A DNA stretch of 64,000 nt from the NCBI RefSeq assembly GCF_000684975.1, contig NZ_BAXZ01000003.1, positions 372,001 through 436,000 of the forward strand. The letters are read 5' to 3'. Under the pieces are notes generated by a model, which was not told where the DNA came from, searched no databases, and worked only from the letters and a program-made list of their open reading frames with translations. The stretch's first letter is position 1. Every line of letters starts with the position of its first letter. This stretch comes from Paraburkholderia acidipaludis NBRC 101816. GTDB taxonomy: Bacteria > Pseudomonadota > Gammaproteobacteria > Burkholderiales > Burkholderiaceae. Both the position numbers and the translations under genes were made by a program. Below are positions 45,451-53,803 of the stretch, in pieces.

Positions 45451-45477
45451 TGATGTCAGTTAAAAAATATGACGTCA
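45451..45477 (-). promoter_or_regulatory. Paired TGAYGTCA operator and promoter of the XRE-HNH gene
   Basis: TGATGTCA (45451-45458) and the perfect palindrome TGACGTCA (45470-45477) repeat with a 19-base period inside a longer shared context. They lie directly upstream of the gene. On the minus strand a TTGACG box 17 bases from CATCAT is a plausible promoter overlapped by both sites, which suggests autoregulation. Confidence 0.6.
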
Positions 45478-45517
45478 ATTTTTTCACTGGTTAGAGGGGC
45501 GTGTCAAGTCTCAATAG

Positions 45518-46021
45518 ACTGCCGCTGCAATTCGCCGATATGCCTTCGACTTCCTCGAACTGGGCGAGCAGTGCGGCACGCGCAGATTGGAGCGCGCGCT
45601 GATCGCCCGTATCAAGGATTTTCTGTGCGCGATGGACGGCATGTTCTCGTATATGGAAAGCCAGTACCGGCTGGAGGCTGAAGACAAGGCATCCTTCATC
45701 AACCTGCTGCTGGTCCACCGGCGCGTACGCGCGCTGGTGGCCATCGAGCTGAAGATCGGCGAGTTCGAGCCGGGGTTCGTCGGCAAGATGCAGTTCTATC
45801 TTGCCGCGCCGGATGCCCAGATACGCCGGGAAGACGAAAACCCATCCATCGGTGTCATCCTGTGCAAAGAGAAGAGGCGCACCATTGTCGAATACGCGCT
45901 GCGTGACGCGCGCAAGCCCATCGGTGTGGCGACCTACGAAATCACCAAGACACTCCCGAAGAAGCTGAAGGATCAGTTGCCGTCACCCGAAGCCATTGCT
46001 CGGTTGCTGGAAAATATATGA
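45518..46021 (+). pseudogene. Remnant of DUF1016 (YhcG-type) PD-(D/E)xK nuclease, C-terminal part
   Basis: The open frame begins after a stop at 45515-45517 with no good start and matches the C-terminal nuclease domain of DUF1016 proteins (FDFLELGEQ, MESQYRLEAEDK, VAIELKIGEFEPGFVGKMQFYL, NPSIGVILCKEK, EYALRDARKPIGVATYEI). The N-terminal half of the family is absent. The metal-binding Asp of the usual IDLL motif reads Asn (FINLLL), so even the remaining domain is probably inactive. It marks a truncated cargo gene at the ICE right end. Confidence 0.8.
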
Positions 46022-46738
46022 GGATGGAGCACGTCAGGCTGCTCCCAAAGAGTGGGGCTGAAGTGCGGTCTCAAGTTATGTATGATTGGTGCTGATTGAT
46101 GATATGCCGATACCTCGCAAACCCGCACCAGCAAAGCGTCTGCTTTGGTGACGGTAAGAGCGACGGTAAAGGCTTTTTTCGATCACAGCCAAACCCTTTA
46201 ACCATGCGGGTTTGGGCGATCCGTTGATGATCGAGTGGGAGTGATCTAGCGAGTGGAGTATTTTCAGTGCGCTAGAGCAGCGTTACTGTGACGGCTCTGA
46301 GGCGCTGGCCGCAGGGGAAGCCTGGTTAATGGATGAACGTTGCCGCGAAAAGGATGCGGTCGAGCTTGCCTTTCAGCAGGTTTGGAAGGACTCGCACCCG
46401 ACTGCCGAGAACTTGTGAGCCTTGGGCCTCATGGGGAGATCGTCTTATGGGCGGCGGTCTTTGACACTTGGGGAACCTTGTGCGGCAATGAATTTGCCTG
46501 GCTCCTTAGCGGTTGCCGCTTGGATTTCAGCGGCTAAAATGACAGGCGGTCTTGGGTAGTGTGCGGATCGAACAATCCCTCATTTGTCAACGAGCGGCTC
46601 AGGTGGCCGGCATGTGCTCGCATGGCATGTTCATCAAACGGTCGTTTTCTGGGCGTTCCCATATGCATGGCTAATGGGGGCAGAGGCGCACTAATCTGTT
46701 AAAGTTCCCATTAAGTTTTCAACGTCCGGAAACTGTCA
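46022..46738 (+). other. Degenerate region between nuclease and resolvase remnants
   Basis: No intact gene is seen in about 720 bases. An open stretch at 46245-46418 (ending DAVELAFQQVWKDSHPTAENL) looks protein-like but has no start codon and may be a gene tail. The rest is a mosaic consistent with repeated insertions and deletions near a former transposon. Confidence 0.45.
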
Positions 46739-47045
46739 ATGAATCAACGGCTCGGCTATGCTCGCGTCATCGACGGATGACCAGAACTAGGATCTGCAGC
46801 GCGATGCGATGCGCTTCGTAGGGGCGGGCCCTATCTACAAAGATGCGGCCAGCGGCAAGGATGCTGTTCGGCGGGGTTTGGCAACTGTTTGAAGGCGGTG
46901 CGCCTTGTAGGCTGGCGGCTCGATAGGCTTGGACGCAGCCTGCCTGACCTTGTGAACATCGTCGCTGGCTTGGAAGACAAGAAGATCGGCTTCGAGAGCA
47001 TCACCGAGAAAATCAAGACAACTAGGGCGGCCGGGAAGCTGGCTA
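46739..47045 (+). pseudogene. Decayed serine resolvase (Tn3-type TnpR) gene
   Basis: The sequence begins MNQRLGYARV, as in Tn3-family resolvases, but the catalytic serine that follows is lost and a stop occurs within 14 codons. After frame changes the conserved middle returns (WRLDRLGRSLPDLVNIVAGLE, then IGFESITEKI...AAGKL). It ends before the DNA-binding domain. A dead transposon remnant directly before the SIR2 gene suggests how that gene arrived. Confidence 0.82.
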
Positions 47046-47100
47046 CAAGTGAGTTTTCGGAAGCACGCAAATTTGTATTAACGCCTAGGCGGGGATCGGT

Positions 47101-49434
47101 ATGCCGCAAATCCAGAATGAAAACCTGTTTCGTCACGCTCTCACCGAAGGAGTGAATTTTTTTCTCGGCGCTGGCTTTTCTGTCGCAGCTGAATCCTGTG
47201 GGAAGGCACTCCCAGTCGGAGATGGCCTCAAGAATGAACTGCTTGACCATTTCCGGCGCCCTAAACCGTCTGCTTTGACGCTTCCGCAGTTGTGTCAGAT
47301 TATTTCTAGCACTCAACGGGATGCCCTAAATGATTTCTTTAAACAGCGATTCACTGTTGAGAAATTTGCGCCTGAATACGGCAATCTGGAGCGCGTCAAC
47401 CTCAAAGCGATCTTTACTACGAATATCGACGATCTTATTCCGAATGTTTTTGCGGATAGTCAAAAATACTACATCAATGATGTGGTGCTGAGGGGGCCCG
47501 TGATCGCAGGCGGTAGCGCAATTGATTACATTCCTCTGCATGGAAGCGTGTTGCACGGAGATGGCAGGTACGACTTCTCCCCGTTGGAGATTGCCTCAAG
47601 TTTCGATAGGGATCGAGATAAGTGGTTTGGCTATGTAAGCCGAATTCAACAAACGCCTACTCTTTACTGGGGTTACAGATTGGAGGACGCCGGCGTATTG
47701 CAGTCGCTATCGAAGGAAACGGCTGCAGGTCGAAGCAGGGCCGAAGCTTGGGTCGTATTGCGATCCAAGGATGCAGAGGCTATCGAGTATTATTCGTCTC
47801 TTGGTTTTCAAACCATTATCGCCGATACAACTGAACTGCTGAAGTACTTGGGGCAGTTGCCGGTGAAGAAAGTTACTGGAGCGACGCGTTCGTTGATCGG
47901 CAAGCACTTTGGTGAATTTCTAATTCCGCCGTTGGCAAATGTGCCCGTTCGTTCGATCAGTGAATTTTATTTGGGCGCGGAGCCAACTTGGTATGATGTC
48001 TATTCGGGTAAGATTCACGAAACTGAGCATTTCACGGCCGCTAAAAATGCCATCGCTGGTGGTAAACATGTGGTGCTTACGGGAGGGGCTGTTAGCGGTA
48101 AAACCACACTGCTCCGCCAACTGGCTACTCGTACTACAGGATTTGGCCAGTGCCTCTACATTGACGAAATTACGCCGGAGAAGGCAATACTTCTCACTAG
48201 GGACATCGATGCAGAGGGGCAGCCGGTACTTCTATTTATTGACAATGCCGCTGACGCATCAGAAGCGATTCAGATTCTGACCAAGAGTAGCAACATCAAG
48301 ATTGTTGCGGCTGAGCGTGATTATGTTTTTGAAAGTGTTGCGCACAGATTTCCTAAGGAGCGTTTTCTCGAGCTCGATATATCTGGTCTGAAGCCTATTG
48401 ATATTCAAGCAGTACAGAGCTGCGTCCCAAATGACGTAATTCGACGGCAGTATGAACGGTCTCTTGATGAGTTGGCTGGGGATGTTGATCCTACGTTTTT
48501 CGAAGTTATAACCTCGACAATTCTCAAAAATTCGCTTGCCGACCGATTCATGCAGGCTGTGAAGGAATTGCGCATTTCAAATCTTCCTCAGCATGATCTA
48601 CTTCTCATAGCCTGCTACTGTTATGCATGTCGAGTACCAATTTCTGTAGATATTGGGACGGCATTTTGCCGAATTCACGGATTAGGTGTGCAGGAAACTG
48701 CGGATAATCTCAGAAACATGGGGTCGGTACTCTCTCCATATGAGGGAGTACTTGCTGACACGTCGCAAGATTATTATGTTCCGCGCTCTCGAGAAGTTTC
48801 TGAACTTGTACTTCGTAAGATTCAGCCTCTTGAATTGAAGAGAATGTTGGAGATATTTCATTCTGAAGTCTCCCCAACGAAGATCGGGCGCTATGACGTG
48901 TTTCGGCGCAACGCGTATGATTCTCAATTGACAAGCCGAGCATTTTCTAAATGGGAAGAGGGGCTGGATTTCTATGAGTCTGCATTCGAGCGAGATTCTT
49001 CTCATTCATTGAAACAGCATGGGGCTTTGTATCTTGCCAGAAAGCACAAATATGAATTGGCCTTTACCTGGATTGACGAGGCGCGCGGGATGGCGAGTAG
49101 GGGCAACGCAGCGATCCGAAATTCATACGCGGTGATTTTATTTAGTGCGAACGCGCAAAAACCATTAAGGGCTGAGGTGATCGATTCTTTAGATGAATCG
49201 ATGAAAATTCTACAGAGTTGTTATACAGAGGATCATCGCAAGGCCTATCACGCGAAAGTGTTCGCGGACCAGGCTATCAAATATGCAAAGAAGTTGCCCG
49301 AGTCTCCTACAGCCGTAACATATTTGGAGTCTGCTTCAACATGGTTAGATGCAGAACTTAAAACCCGAACCGGTGATCGCCGCATGAGGCAGCTTCGACG
49401 AGAGGTCGTCGCCGAACTGAGAGCGTTGAGGTAA
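47101..49434 (+). CDS. SIR2-like/P-loop NTPase defence protein (Avs5-like layout)
   Basis: The 777-residue protein has an N-terminal SIR2-like NAD-binding domain: GAGFS (23-27), TTNIDDL (around 107-113) and LHGS (around 145-148). A P-loop NTPase follows with Walker A GGAVSGKTT (around 326-334) and Walker B VLLFIDNAAD (around 378-387). A helical, TPR-like C-terminal region (about 600-777) ends the chain. SIR2-STAND proteins (Avs5) and other SIR2 defence proteins deplete NAD on phage infection; the layout fits, but the NTPase class is not proven. The gene is clearly AT-richer than the ICE core and lies alone between a dead resolvase and the ICE end. Confidence 0.78.
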   Translation: MPQIQNENLFRHALTEGVNFFLGAGFSVAAESCGKALPVGDGLKNELLDHFRRPKPSALTLPQLCQIISSTQRDALNDFFKQRFTVEKFAPEYGNLERVNLKAIFTTNIDDLIPNVFADSQKYYINDVVLRGPVIAGGSAIDYIPLHGSVLHGDGRYDFSPLEIASSFDRDRDKWFGYVSRIQQTPTLYWGYRLEDAGVLQSLSKETAAGRSRAEAWVVLRSKDAEAIEYYSSLGFQTIIADTTELLKYLGQLPVKKVTGATRSLIGKHFGEFLIPPLANVPVRSISEFYLGAEPTWYDVYSGKIHETEHFTAAKNAIAGGKHVVLTGGAVSGKTTLLRQLATRTTGFGQCLYIDEITPEKAILLTRDIDAEGQPVLLFIDNAADASEAIQILTKSSNIKIVAAERDYVFESVAHRFPKERFLELDISGLKPIDIQAVQSCVPNDVIRRQYERSLDELAGDVDPTFFEVITSTILKNSLADRFMQAVKELRISNLPQHDLLLIACYCYACRVPISVDIGTAFCRIHGLGVQETADNLRNMGSVLSPYEGVLADTSQDYYVPRSREVSELVLRKIQPLELKRMLEIFHSEVSPTKIGRYDVFRRNAYDSQLTSRAFSKWEEGLDFYESAFERDSSHSLKQHGALYLARKHKYELAFTWIDEARGMASRGNAAIRNSYAVILFSANAQKPLRAEVIDSLDESMKILQSCYTEDHRKAYHAKVFADQAIKYAKKLPESPTAVTYLESASTWLDAELKTRTGDRRMRQLRREVVAELRALR

Positions 49435-49574
49435 GGTTGCCGCTCATGCAGCTATATGTCATGGCATTTTTGTGGCATTGTCGCTGTGTGAGATTTTATC
49501 TGTATGATTTATATGGATAATTTATTGTTGTTGATAATCAGTTGATCGTCTAATCTATTGAAAAATATGGGGAT

Positions 49575-49582
49575 TTTTTCAT
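49575..49582 (+). other. Proposed right attachment site of the ICE
   Basis: TTTTTCAT is the flanking direct repeat known for Tn4371-family ICEs. This copy lies 140 bases after the last cargo gene, where AT-rich ICE DNA gives way to GC-rich chromosome. The matching left copy lies outside the window. An inverted copy at 45441-45448 covers the start codon of the XRE-HNH gene and is probably chance. Confidence 0.65.
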
Positions 49583-49984
49583 TTCAATCCGTGTCGTGCC
49601 GAGTTGCAAAGGGTCCAGTTCGACGACATTTCTGACGGTATACGGGGGCTATGCGCAAGAGGCCTGCCTGATACCGTCAGCGGCGTAGACGGTATATGTA
49701 ACGGTATCTGAAACCGTGCGACAGGGGCTTGATTGCCGGGCACCGGCGTACCAGTAGCCCGTTTGACGGGGACTGGCTTCTGACCACGGCTCCCGATTGT
49801 CGTCGGATTAGAAATTAGGATGACATAGCTTATTGAGAGTTGATTAGCTCGCACCTCGATCTTCGCAAGCTGGACTCCATTTCAGATCGAGCCTACATCA
49901 ATAAACATCGGGCAGATAGCGGCCTGAGCGGTCGCTTGCAGCCTTCAGACAGACGACTGCCATCGCGCCAAAAGCGGGCGTTCC
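49583..49984 (+). other. Chromosomal intergenic region beside the ICE, with ACGGTAT repeats
   Basis: No gene is seen. The palindromic pair CTGACGGTAT (49632-49641) and ATACCGTCAG (49671-49680) is perfect, and ACGGTAT recurs at 49689-49695 and 49701-49707. These may be recombinase or regulator binding sites, or a trace of earlier insertion at this locus. Confidence 0.5.
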
Positions 49985-50407
49985 TTAGGCCTTCGGCACC
50001 TTCACGTATCGCGCTATGTCGGAAAGACGCATTTGCGCGAGACGCCGGAGCAATTCGTCCTCCGCTGAATTCAGTGCATCGCCGAGGAACCGGTTGACTG
50101 CTGACTCCACCGGGCAGGCCGGATTGTCATCCGCCGTACCGATCGCGAATGCGCTCTTGGATGCTATAGCAGCATAGATGTCACGCACGGTGAGATCGCC
50201 GAGTTCACGACAGAGAGCCCAGCCTCCCCCCGGTCCGGCGATCGACTCTACATAACCGGCAGAACGCAGCGCAGCCATAGTGCGTCGAACCAGCGACGGC
50301 TGAGTGTGTAGCATTTGCGCGATCGTCTCGGAGGTGGTTGTGCCACCACGCAGATGCATGTGTATGAGTACGTGAAGAAGCCGGGCCAGCCGTGTATCTC
50401 GTTGCAT
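49985..50407 (-). CDS. Rrf2-family transcriptional regulator
   Basis: The 140-residue protein has the Rrf2 winged helix (LARLLHVLIHMHLRGGTTTSETIAQMLHTQPSLVRRTMAALRSAGYVESIAGPGGGWAL) and a C-terminal dimer helix. Only Cys in NPACPVES remains of the usual three-cysteine cluster site, so it is likely a repressor without an iron-sulfur cluster. It is divergent from the hydrolase gene with 76 bases between and probably controls it. Confidence 0.9.
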   Translation of the reverse strand: MQRDTRLARLLHVLIHMHLRGGTTTSETIAQMLHTQPSLVRRTMAALRSAGYVESIAGPGGGWALCRELGDLTVRDIYAAIASKSAFAIGTADDNPACPVESAVNRFLGDALNSAEDELLRRLAQMRLSDIARYVKVPKA

Positions 50408-50483
50408 GGTTTTTGAAGCAAGCTATTCGTGACATTTGATGTTACGATTTCGCGTGACTTAAGGCAACCATGGGAGCGCGATC

Positions 50484-51458
50484 GTGTACGCATTGACTCA
50501 GTCCTTCATCGAAACCAATGGCGTCCGCCTGAGCGTTGCCGCCCAGGGAGCGGGGCCGCTGGTCCTGCTTCTCCACGGGTTTCCTGAGACGTCGCACGCG
50601 TGGCGACACCAATTAGCGGGCTTGTCGAGTGCAGGATTTCGCGCAGTTGCGCCGGATCTGCGGGGCTTCGGACTCAGCGATTGTCCGATTGAATCAGGGC
50701 GGTATACGACGCTCGACATCATCGGCGACCTGGTGGGAATCATGGACGCGCTCGGAGAGACAAATGCTGTCGTGGTGGGAAACGACTGGGGCGCAACCAT
50801 TGCGTGGCAGGCCGCGCTGTTGCGGCCCGACCGCTTTCGCGCTGTCGTGGCGCTAGGGGTTCCCATGATGGACCGAGCCCCGATCACGCCGAGCCAGATA
50901 TTTCCGCGAACTGAACAAGCGTGGTTTTACACGCATTATTTTTCTCAACCCGGGCAAGCCGAGAGCGAACTCGAGTTCGACGTTGCCGCTACACTGCGTA
51001 AGCTTTATTTCTGGGCATCGGGGGACGCCGGCCCGCGCGACCAGAAAACACCGAATCCTTTCGGACTCGTGGCGCGGCAGGCGGGACTCCTCGACGCTTT
51101 GCCGGAGCCTGCGTCACCACCCACGTGGCTCAAGAAGGCCGACTTCGACGTTTTTGTGCGGGCATACGAGGTGTCGGGGTTTCGCGGCGGGCTGAACTAT
51201 TACCGCAATCTCGACCGTAACTGGGAATTGCAGGCAGCCTTCATGGGTCTGCCGGTCCCAACTCCCGCCCTTTATCTGGTCGGGGAATACGACACTGGGC
51301 TGGCGATTCCGGGCATGCACGAAATCATCGGCGGTATGCGTAAGCTTGTGCCCAACCTGCGAGACTCTCGAATCATTCAGCAAGCGGGTCACTGGCTACA
51401 ACAAGAGGCCCCGGACCTCGTCAACGCCGCCGTGATCGAGTTTCTGCACAGCCTTTAG
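50484..51458 (+). CDS. Alpha/beta hydrolase, epoxide-hydrolase-like
   Basis: The 324-residue protein has the oxyanion motif HGFPET, the nucleophile elbow VGNDWGA with Asp as nucleophile (as in epoxide hydrolases and haloalkane dehalogenases), and the catalytic His in QQAGHWLQQEAP. The cap region contains tyrosines suitable for an epoxide hydrolase, but substrate is not certain. The start is GTG 50484; the ATG at 50470 is out of frame. Confidence 0.88.
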   Translation: MYALTQSFIETNGVRLSVAAQGAGPLVLLLHGFPETSHAWRHQLAGLSSAGFRAVAPDLRGFGLSDCPIESGRYTTLDIIGDLVGIMDALGETNAVVVGNDWGATIAWQAALLRPDRFRAVVALGVPMMDRAPITPSQIFPRTEQAWFYTHYFSQPGQAESELEFDVAATLRKLYFWASGDAGPRDQKTPNPFGLVARQAGLLDALPEPASPPTWLKKADFDVFVRAYEVSGFRGGLNYYRNLDRNWELQAAFMGLPVPTPALYLVGEYDTGLAIPGMHEIIGGMRKLVPNLRDSRIIQQAGHWLQQEAPDLVNAAVIEFLHSL

Positions 51459-51635
51459 GAGCCGTTGATCGCACGTAGATTTGTATCGGTCGTTTGCCCA
51501 AGGGGGAGCAATGGCCGTCTCGGGTCGGCAAGACTCATTCGCCGTTCGAGCGGCCGGACCATGCCCTCCCGCCGTTAGCGCGAGCAGTGTTTGCGGTGCA
51601 AAGGCGGCCGACGACGCATCGGCGGACATGCGGCT

Positions 51636-51823
51636 TCGCAAGCCCGGTTATAGCGGCCCGCGCGTTGGTGGGGCATGGCCCGCATCGTTACCTGTTTCAG
51701 CTCTATGCGCTCGATCGGCCCTCCGGTCTCAAGAGCGGCGCGAAGCGCGAGGACCTCGTGCCGGCGCTCGATAGGAAGATCACCGCGCGCGACTGTCTGT
51801 GCGGCTATTTCGAGCGGACGTAG
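51636..51823 (+). pseudogene. Remnant of YbhB/YbcL-type PEBP gene
   Basis: The final part of a phosphatidylethanolamine-binding-like protein is recognisable (VGHGPHRYLFQLYALDRPSGLKSGAKREDLVPALD...CGYFER). The preceding conserved piece PGYSGPRV lies in another frame (around 51640), so there is at least one frameshift and the N-terminal part is missing. Confidence 0.72.
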
Positions 51824-51895
51824 CGCGCAATGGAACCGGGAAATGGAACCGGAAGGCAAGGAAAAACGGGCCGGGGCGTCCGGGCCGCCCCCGCT

Positions 51896-52699
51896 TCACA
51901 CCACGCCAAGCAACTCCTTCAACTGCGTCGCCCGTGAGCGGCTCACCGGCACGACGCTGCGCTCGCCGTCGTCCATCACGAGGTTCACGCTGTCCTCCGC
52001 TTTCACGAGCTCGACCGCGTACGGCAAGCTCACGATGTGGCTCCGGTGCACGCGCAGGAAGGTGCTGCTGTCGAGACGCAGTTCCAGATCGGCGAGCGAC
52101 AGGTTCGAGAGATAGCGGTCGTCTTTCGTGACGATCGTCGTGTAATGGCCGTCGCCCTGGAAGCGCACGATGTCCTTCAGGTCGATCAGGATAACGCGGT
52201 TCTTGCGGTACACCGGAATCTTGAAGAGCCGCCGCGGCGGCGTCGGCGAGCCGGCGAGCGTTTCGGACGAGGGCTCGGTCGTGATGTCGGTCAGGTCGTA
52301 GAAGATCATGCAGGTGCCGCACGCGCCCTGCATGTCCGACATGCTCGACACCTTGATCATGAGAATACGGTCAGGAATGTTGATCATCATCGCGACGGGC
52401 GGCGGCGACTTCACCGGGCAGCCGCCCGCGTCGCGCGACTGGAGCAGGAAGCGCAGCTTGTCGCGGCTCTTCGCGGGATGCAGCTGAACGACGTCGATGC
52501 CGAACAGCCTATCCTGAGCGACTCCGAGCGACTGCTCGCCGGCGGGCCCGAGAATCTGCAGCGCGACATCGTTGAACGCGCTGACGCGCCCCTGCGCATC
52601 CAGCCAGACCACGCCCGGATTGAATTGCTCCAGCCGGTGCTGGAAGGTTTCGGCGCGGCGTGCGTCGGTGGCCGGCGTGACGTGCTCGAACGGTTTCAT
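51896..52699 (-). CDS. rcoM: CO-sensing transcription factor RcoM (PAS-haem plus LytTR)
   Basis: The 267-residue protein has an N-terminal PAS domain (GVVWLDAQGRVSAFNDVAL) and a C-terminal LytTR DNA-binding domain (IVRFQGDGHYTTIVT, FLRVHRSHIVSL). His74, Cys94 and Met104 fall at exactly the positions reported for haem ligation in B. xenovorans RcoM (His74 constant, Cys94 in the ferric and Met104 in the ferrous state). RcoM binds CO and activates aerobic CO oxidation genes. It is divergent from coxM with 204 bases between, the expected target promoter. Confidence 0.95.
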   Translation of the reverse strand: MKPFEHVTPATDARRAETFQHRLEQFNPGVVWLDAQGRVSAFNDVALQILGPAGEQSLGVAQDRLFGIDVVQLHPAKSRDKLRFLLQSRDAGGCPVKSPPPVAMMINIPDRILMIKVSSMSDMQGACGTCMIFYDLTDITTEPSSETLAGSPTPPRRLFKIPVYRKNRVILIDLKDIVRFQGDGHYTTIVTKDDRYLSNLSLADLELRLDSSTFLRVHRSHIVSLPYAVELVKAEDSVNLVMDDGERSVVPVSRSRATQLKELLGVV

Positions 52700-52824
52700 C
52701 CAGGGTTCTCCCTGAGGCGCTCGCGGCGTTTTGCGCGGCGTTCGCGACGCCGGTGCGGTGCCTCTGTTGTAAGTCCTTTCCCCCTTTCACGCAAGTTTTC
52801 CGGCGGCCGGCGCAGCCTGGCCGC

Positions 52825-52861
52825 CGTTGGCGAAATCGCGTTGAATTGCTGCGTTGCATTG
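52825..52861 (+). promoter_or_regulatory. Candidate RcoM binding repeats upstream of coxM
   Basis: CGTTG recurs at 52825, 52839 and 52852 (periods 14 and 13). The last two form the longer near-identical words CGTTGAATTG and CGTTGCATTG. LytTR proteins usually bind direct repeats of about this spacing. The array ends 42 bases before the coxM start and 126 bases from rcoM. Confidence 0.6.
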
Positions 52862-52903
52862 TGAAATGCTAATTAACCGGAGGACGAAAACAAGGAGGCT
52901 GGC

Positions 52904-53782
52904 GTGATTCCCCGACCCTTCGAATACCACGCGCCGCAGACGCTGCCCGAGGCGGTTGCGTTGCTCGGCGAGTACGGCGAGACGGCGAAAGTTCTCGCGG
53001 GCGGCCACAGCCTGCTGCCGATGATGAAGCTGCGCTTCGCGCAGCCCGATCACCTGATCGACCTAGGCAAGCTGGCCGAACTCAAGGGCATTCGCGAGGA
53101 AAGCGGCACGCTATGGATCGGTGCGATGACGACCGAAAACGAACTGATCTGGTCGACCTTGCTGCAGACCCGCTGTCCGTTGCTTGTCGAAGGAGCCAGG
53201 CAGATCGCCGATCCGCAGGTGCGCTATCGCGGCACGCTGGGCGGCGACCTTTCGCACGGCGACCCCGGCAACGATCATCCGGCGCTGATGATCGCGCTCG
53301 ACGCGGCGTTCGTGCTGCTGGGCGCGGCCGGCGAGCGCACGGTGCCGGCCGACGGCTTTTTCGTCGGCACCTACGAAACGCTGCTCGCGCCCGGCGAGAT
53401 CATGACCGCCATCCGCATTCCGGTGCCTTCGCTCGCCACCGGTTATTGCTATGCGAAGCTCAAGCGCAAGACCGGTGACTTTGCGACGGCGGCAGCGGCT
53501 GTCACGATGCGGCTCGCCGGCGGCAACGTCGAGCATGTGCGCATTGCTCTGACGAATGTCGGCGACACCGTGATCCGTGCCATGGACGCCGAGCAGGCGC
53601 TGGCCGGCAAGCCATTCGACACAGGCGCGCTGGACGAGGCGGCGCGGCTTGCGATGGCGGCCTGCAATCCGGCGCCGGATCTGCGCGGCGACGCCGACTA
53701 CAAACGCGCGATGGCGGGCGAGATGACGCGCAGGGCGCTCAATACGGCATACGAACGGGCGAACAACCCGGCTCGTCCTTAA
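52904..53782 (+). CDS. coxM: Aerobic CO dehydrogenase medium (FAD) subunit CoxM
   Basis: The 292-residue flavoprotein has the FAD-binding motifs AGGHSLLP (around 32-39) and TLGGDLSHGDPGND (around 107-120). It passes electrons from the iron-sulfur subunit to the quinone pool. The GTG at 52904 follows a strong AAGGAGG site. It heads the cox operon downstream of the RcoM-repeat region. Full length compared with known CoxM. Confidence 0.95.
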   Translation: MIPRPFEYHAPQTLPEAVALLGEYGETAKVLAGGHSLLPMMKLRFAQPDHLIDLGKLAELKGIREESGTLWIGAMTTENELIWSTLLQTRCPLLVEGARQIADPQVRYRGTLGGDLSHGDPGNDHPALMIALDAAFVLLGAAGERTVPADGFFVGTYETLLAPGEIMTAIRIPVPSLATGYCYAKLKRKTGDFATAAAAVTMRLAGGNVEHVRIALTNVGDTVIRAMDAEQALAGKPFDTGALDEAARLAMAACNPAPDLRGDADYKRAMAGEMTRRALNTAYERANNPARP

Positions 53783-53803
53783 TAAAGCCTGGGAGAACAC
53801 AAC

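Larger units (their letters stand above)
1..49582. mobile_element. Tn4371-type integrative and conjugative element, left end outside window
   Basis: The set and order of genes (DUF2958, DUF932, ParB, DUF736, DUF2285, excisionase-like HTH, RepA, ParA, DUF2840, TraF, relaxase, cargo, LysR, EexN, TraG, trbBCDEJLFGI, DUF2274) is that of the Tn4371 ICE family. Accessory genes sit where that family carries them: left of the maintenance block, between relaxase and traG, and right of trb. The right boundary is proposed at the TTTTTCAT octamer at 49575-49582, the end repeat known for this family. No integrase gene is in the window, so the left boundary and the total length are unknown. That the restriction operon at 1-9254 lies inside the element is inferred from position. 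Confidence 0.85.

Noticed and set aside
49840..50097. Plus-strand open frame overlapping the Rrf2 gene
   Set aside because: It is opposite a well-conserved regulator and has no family resemblance.
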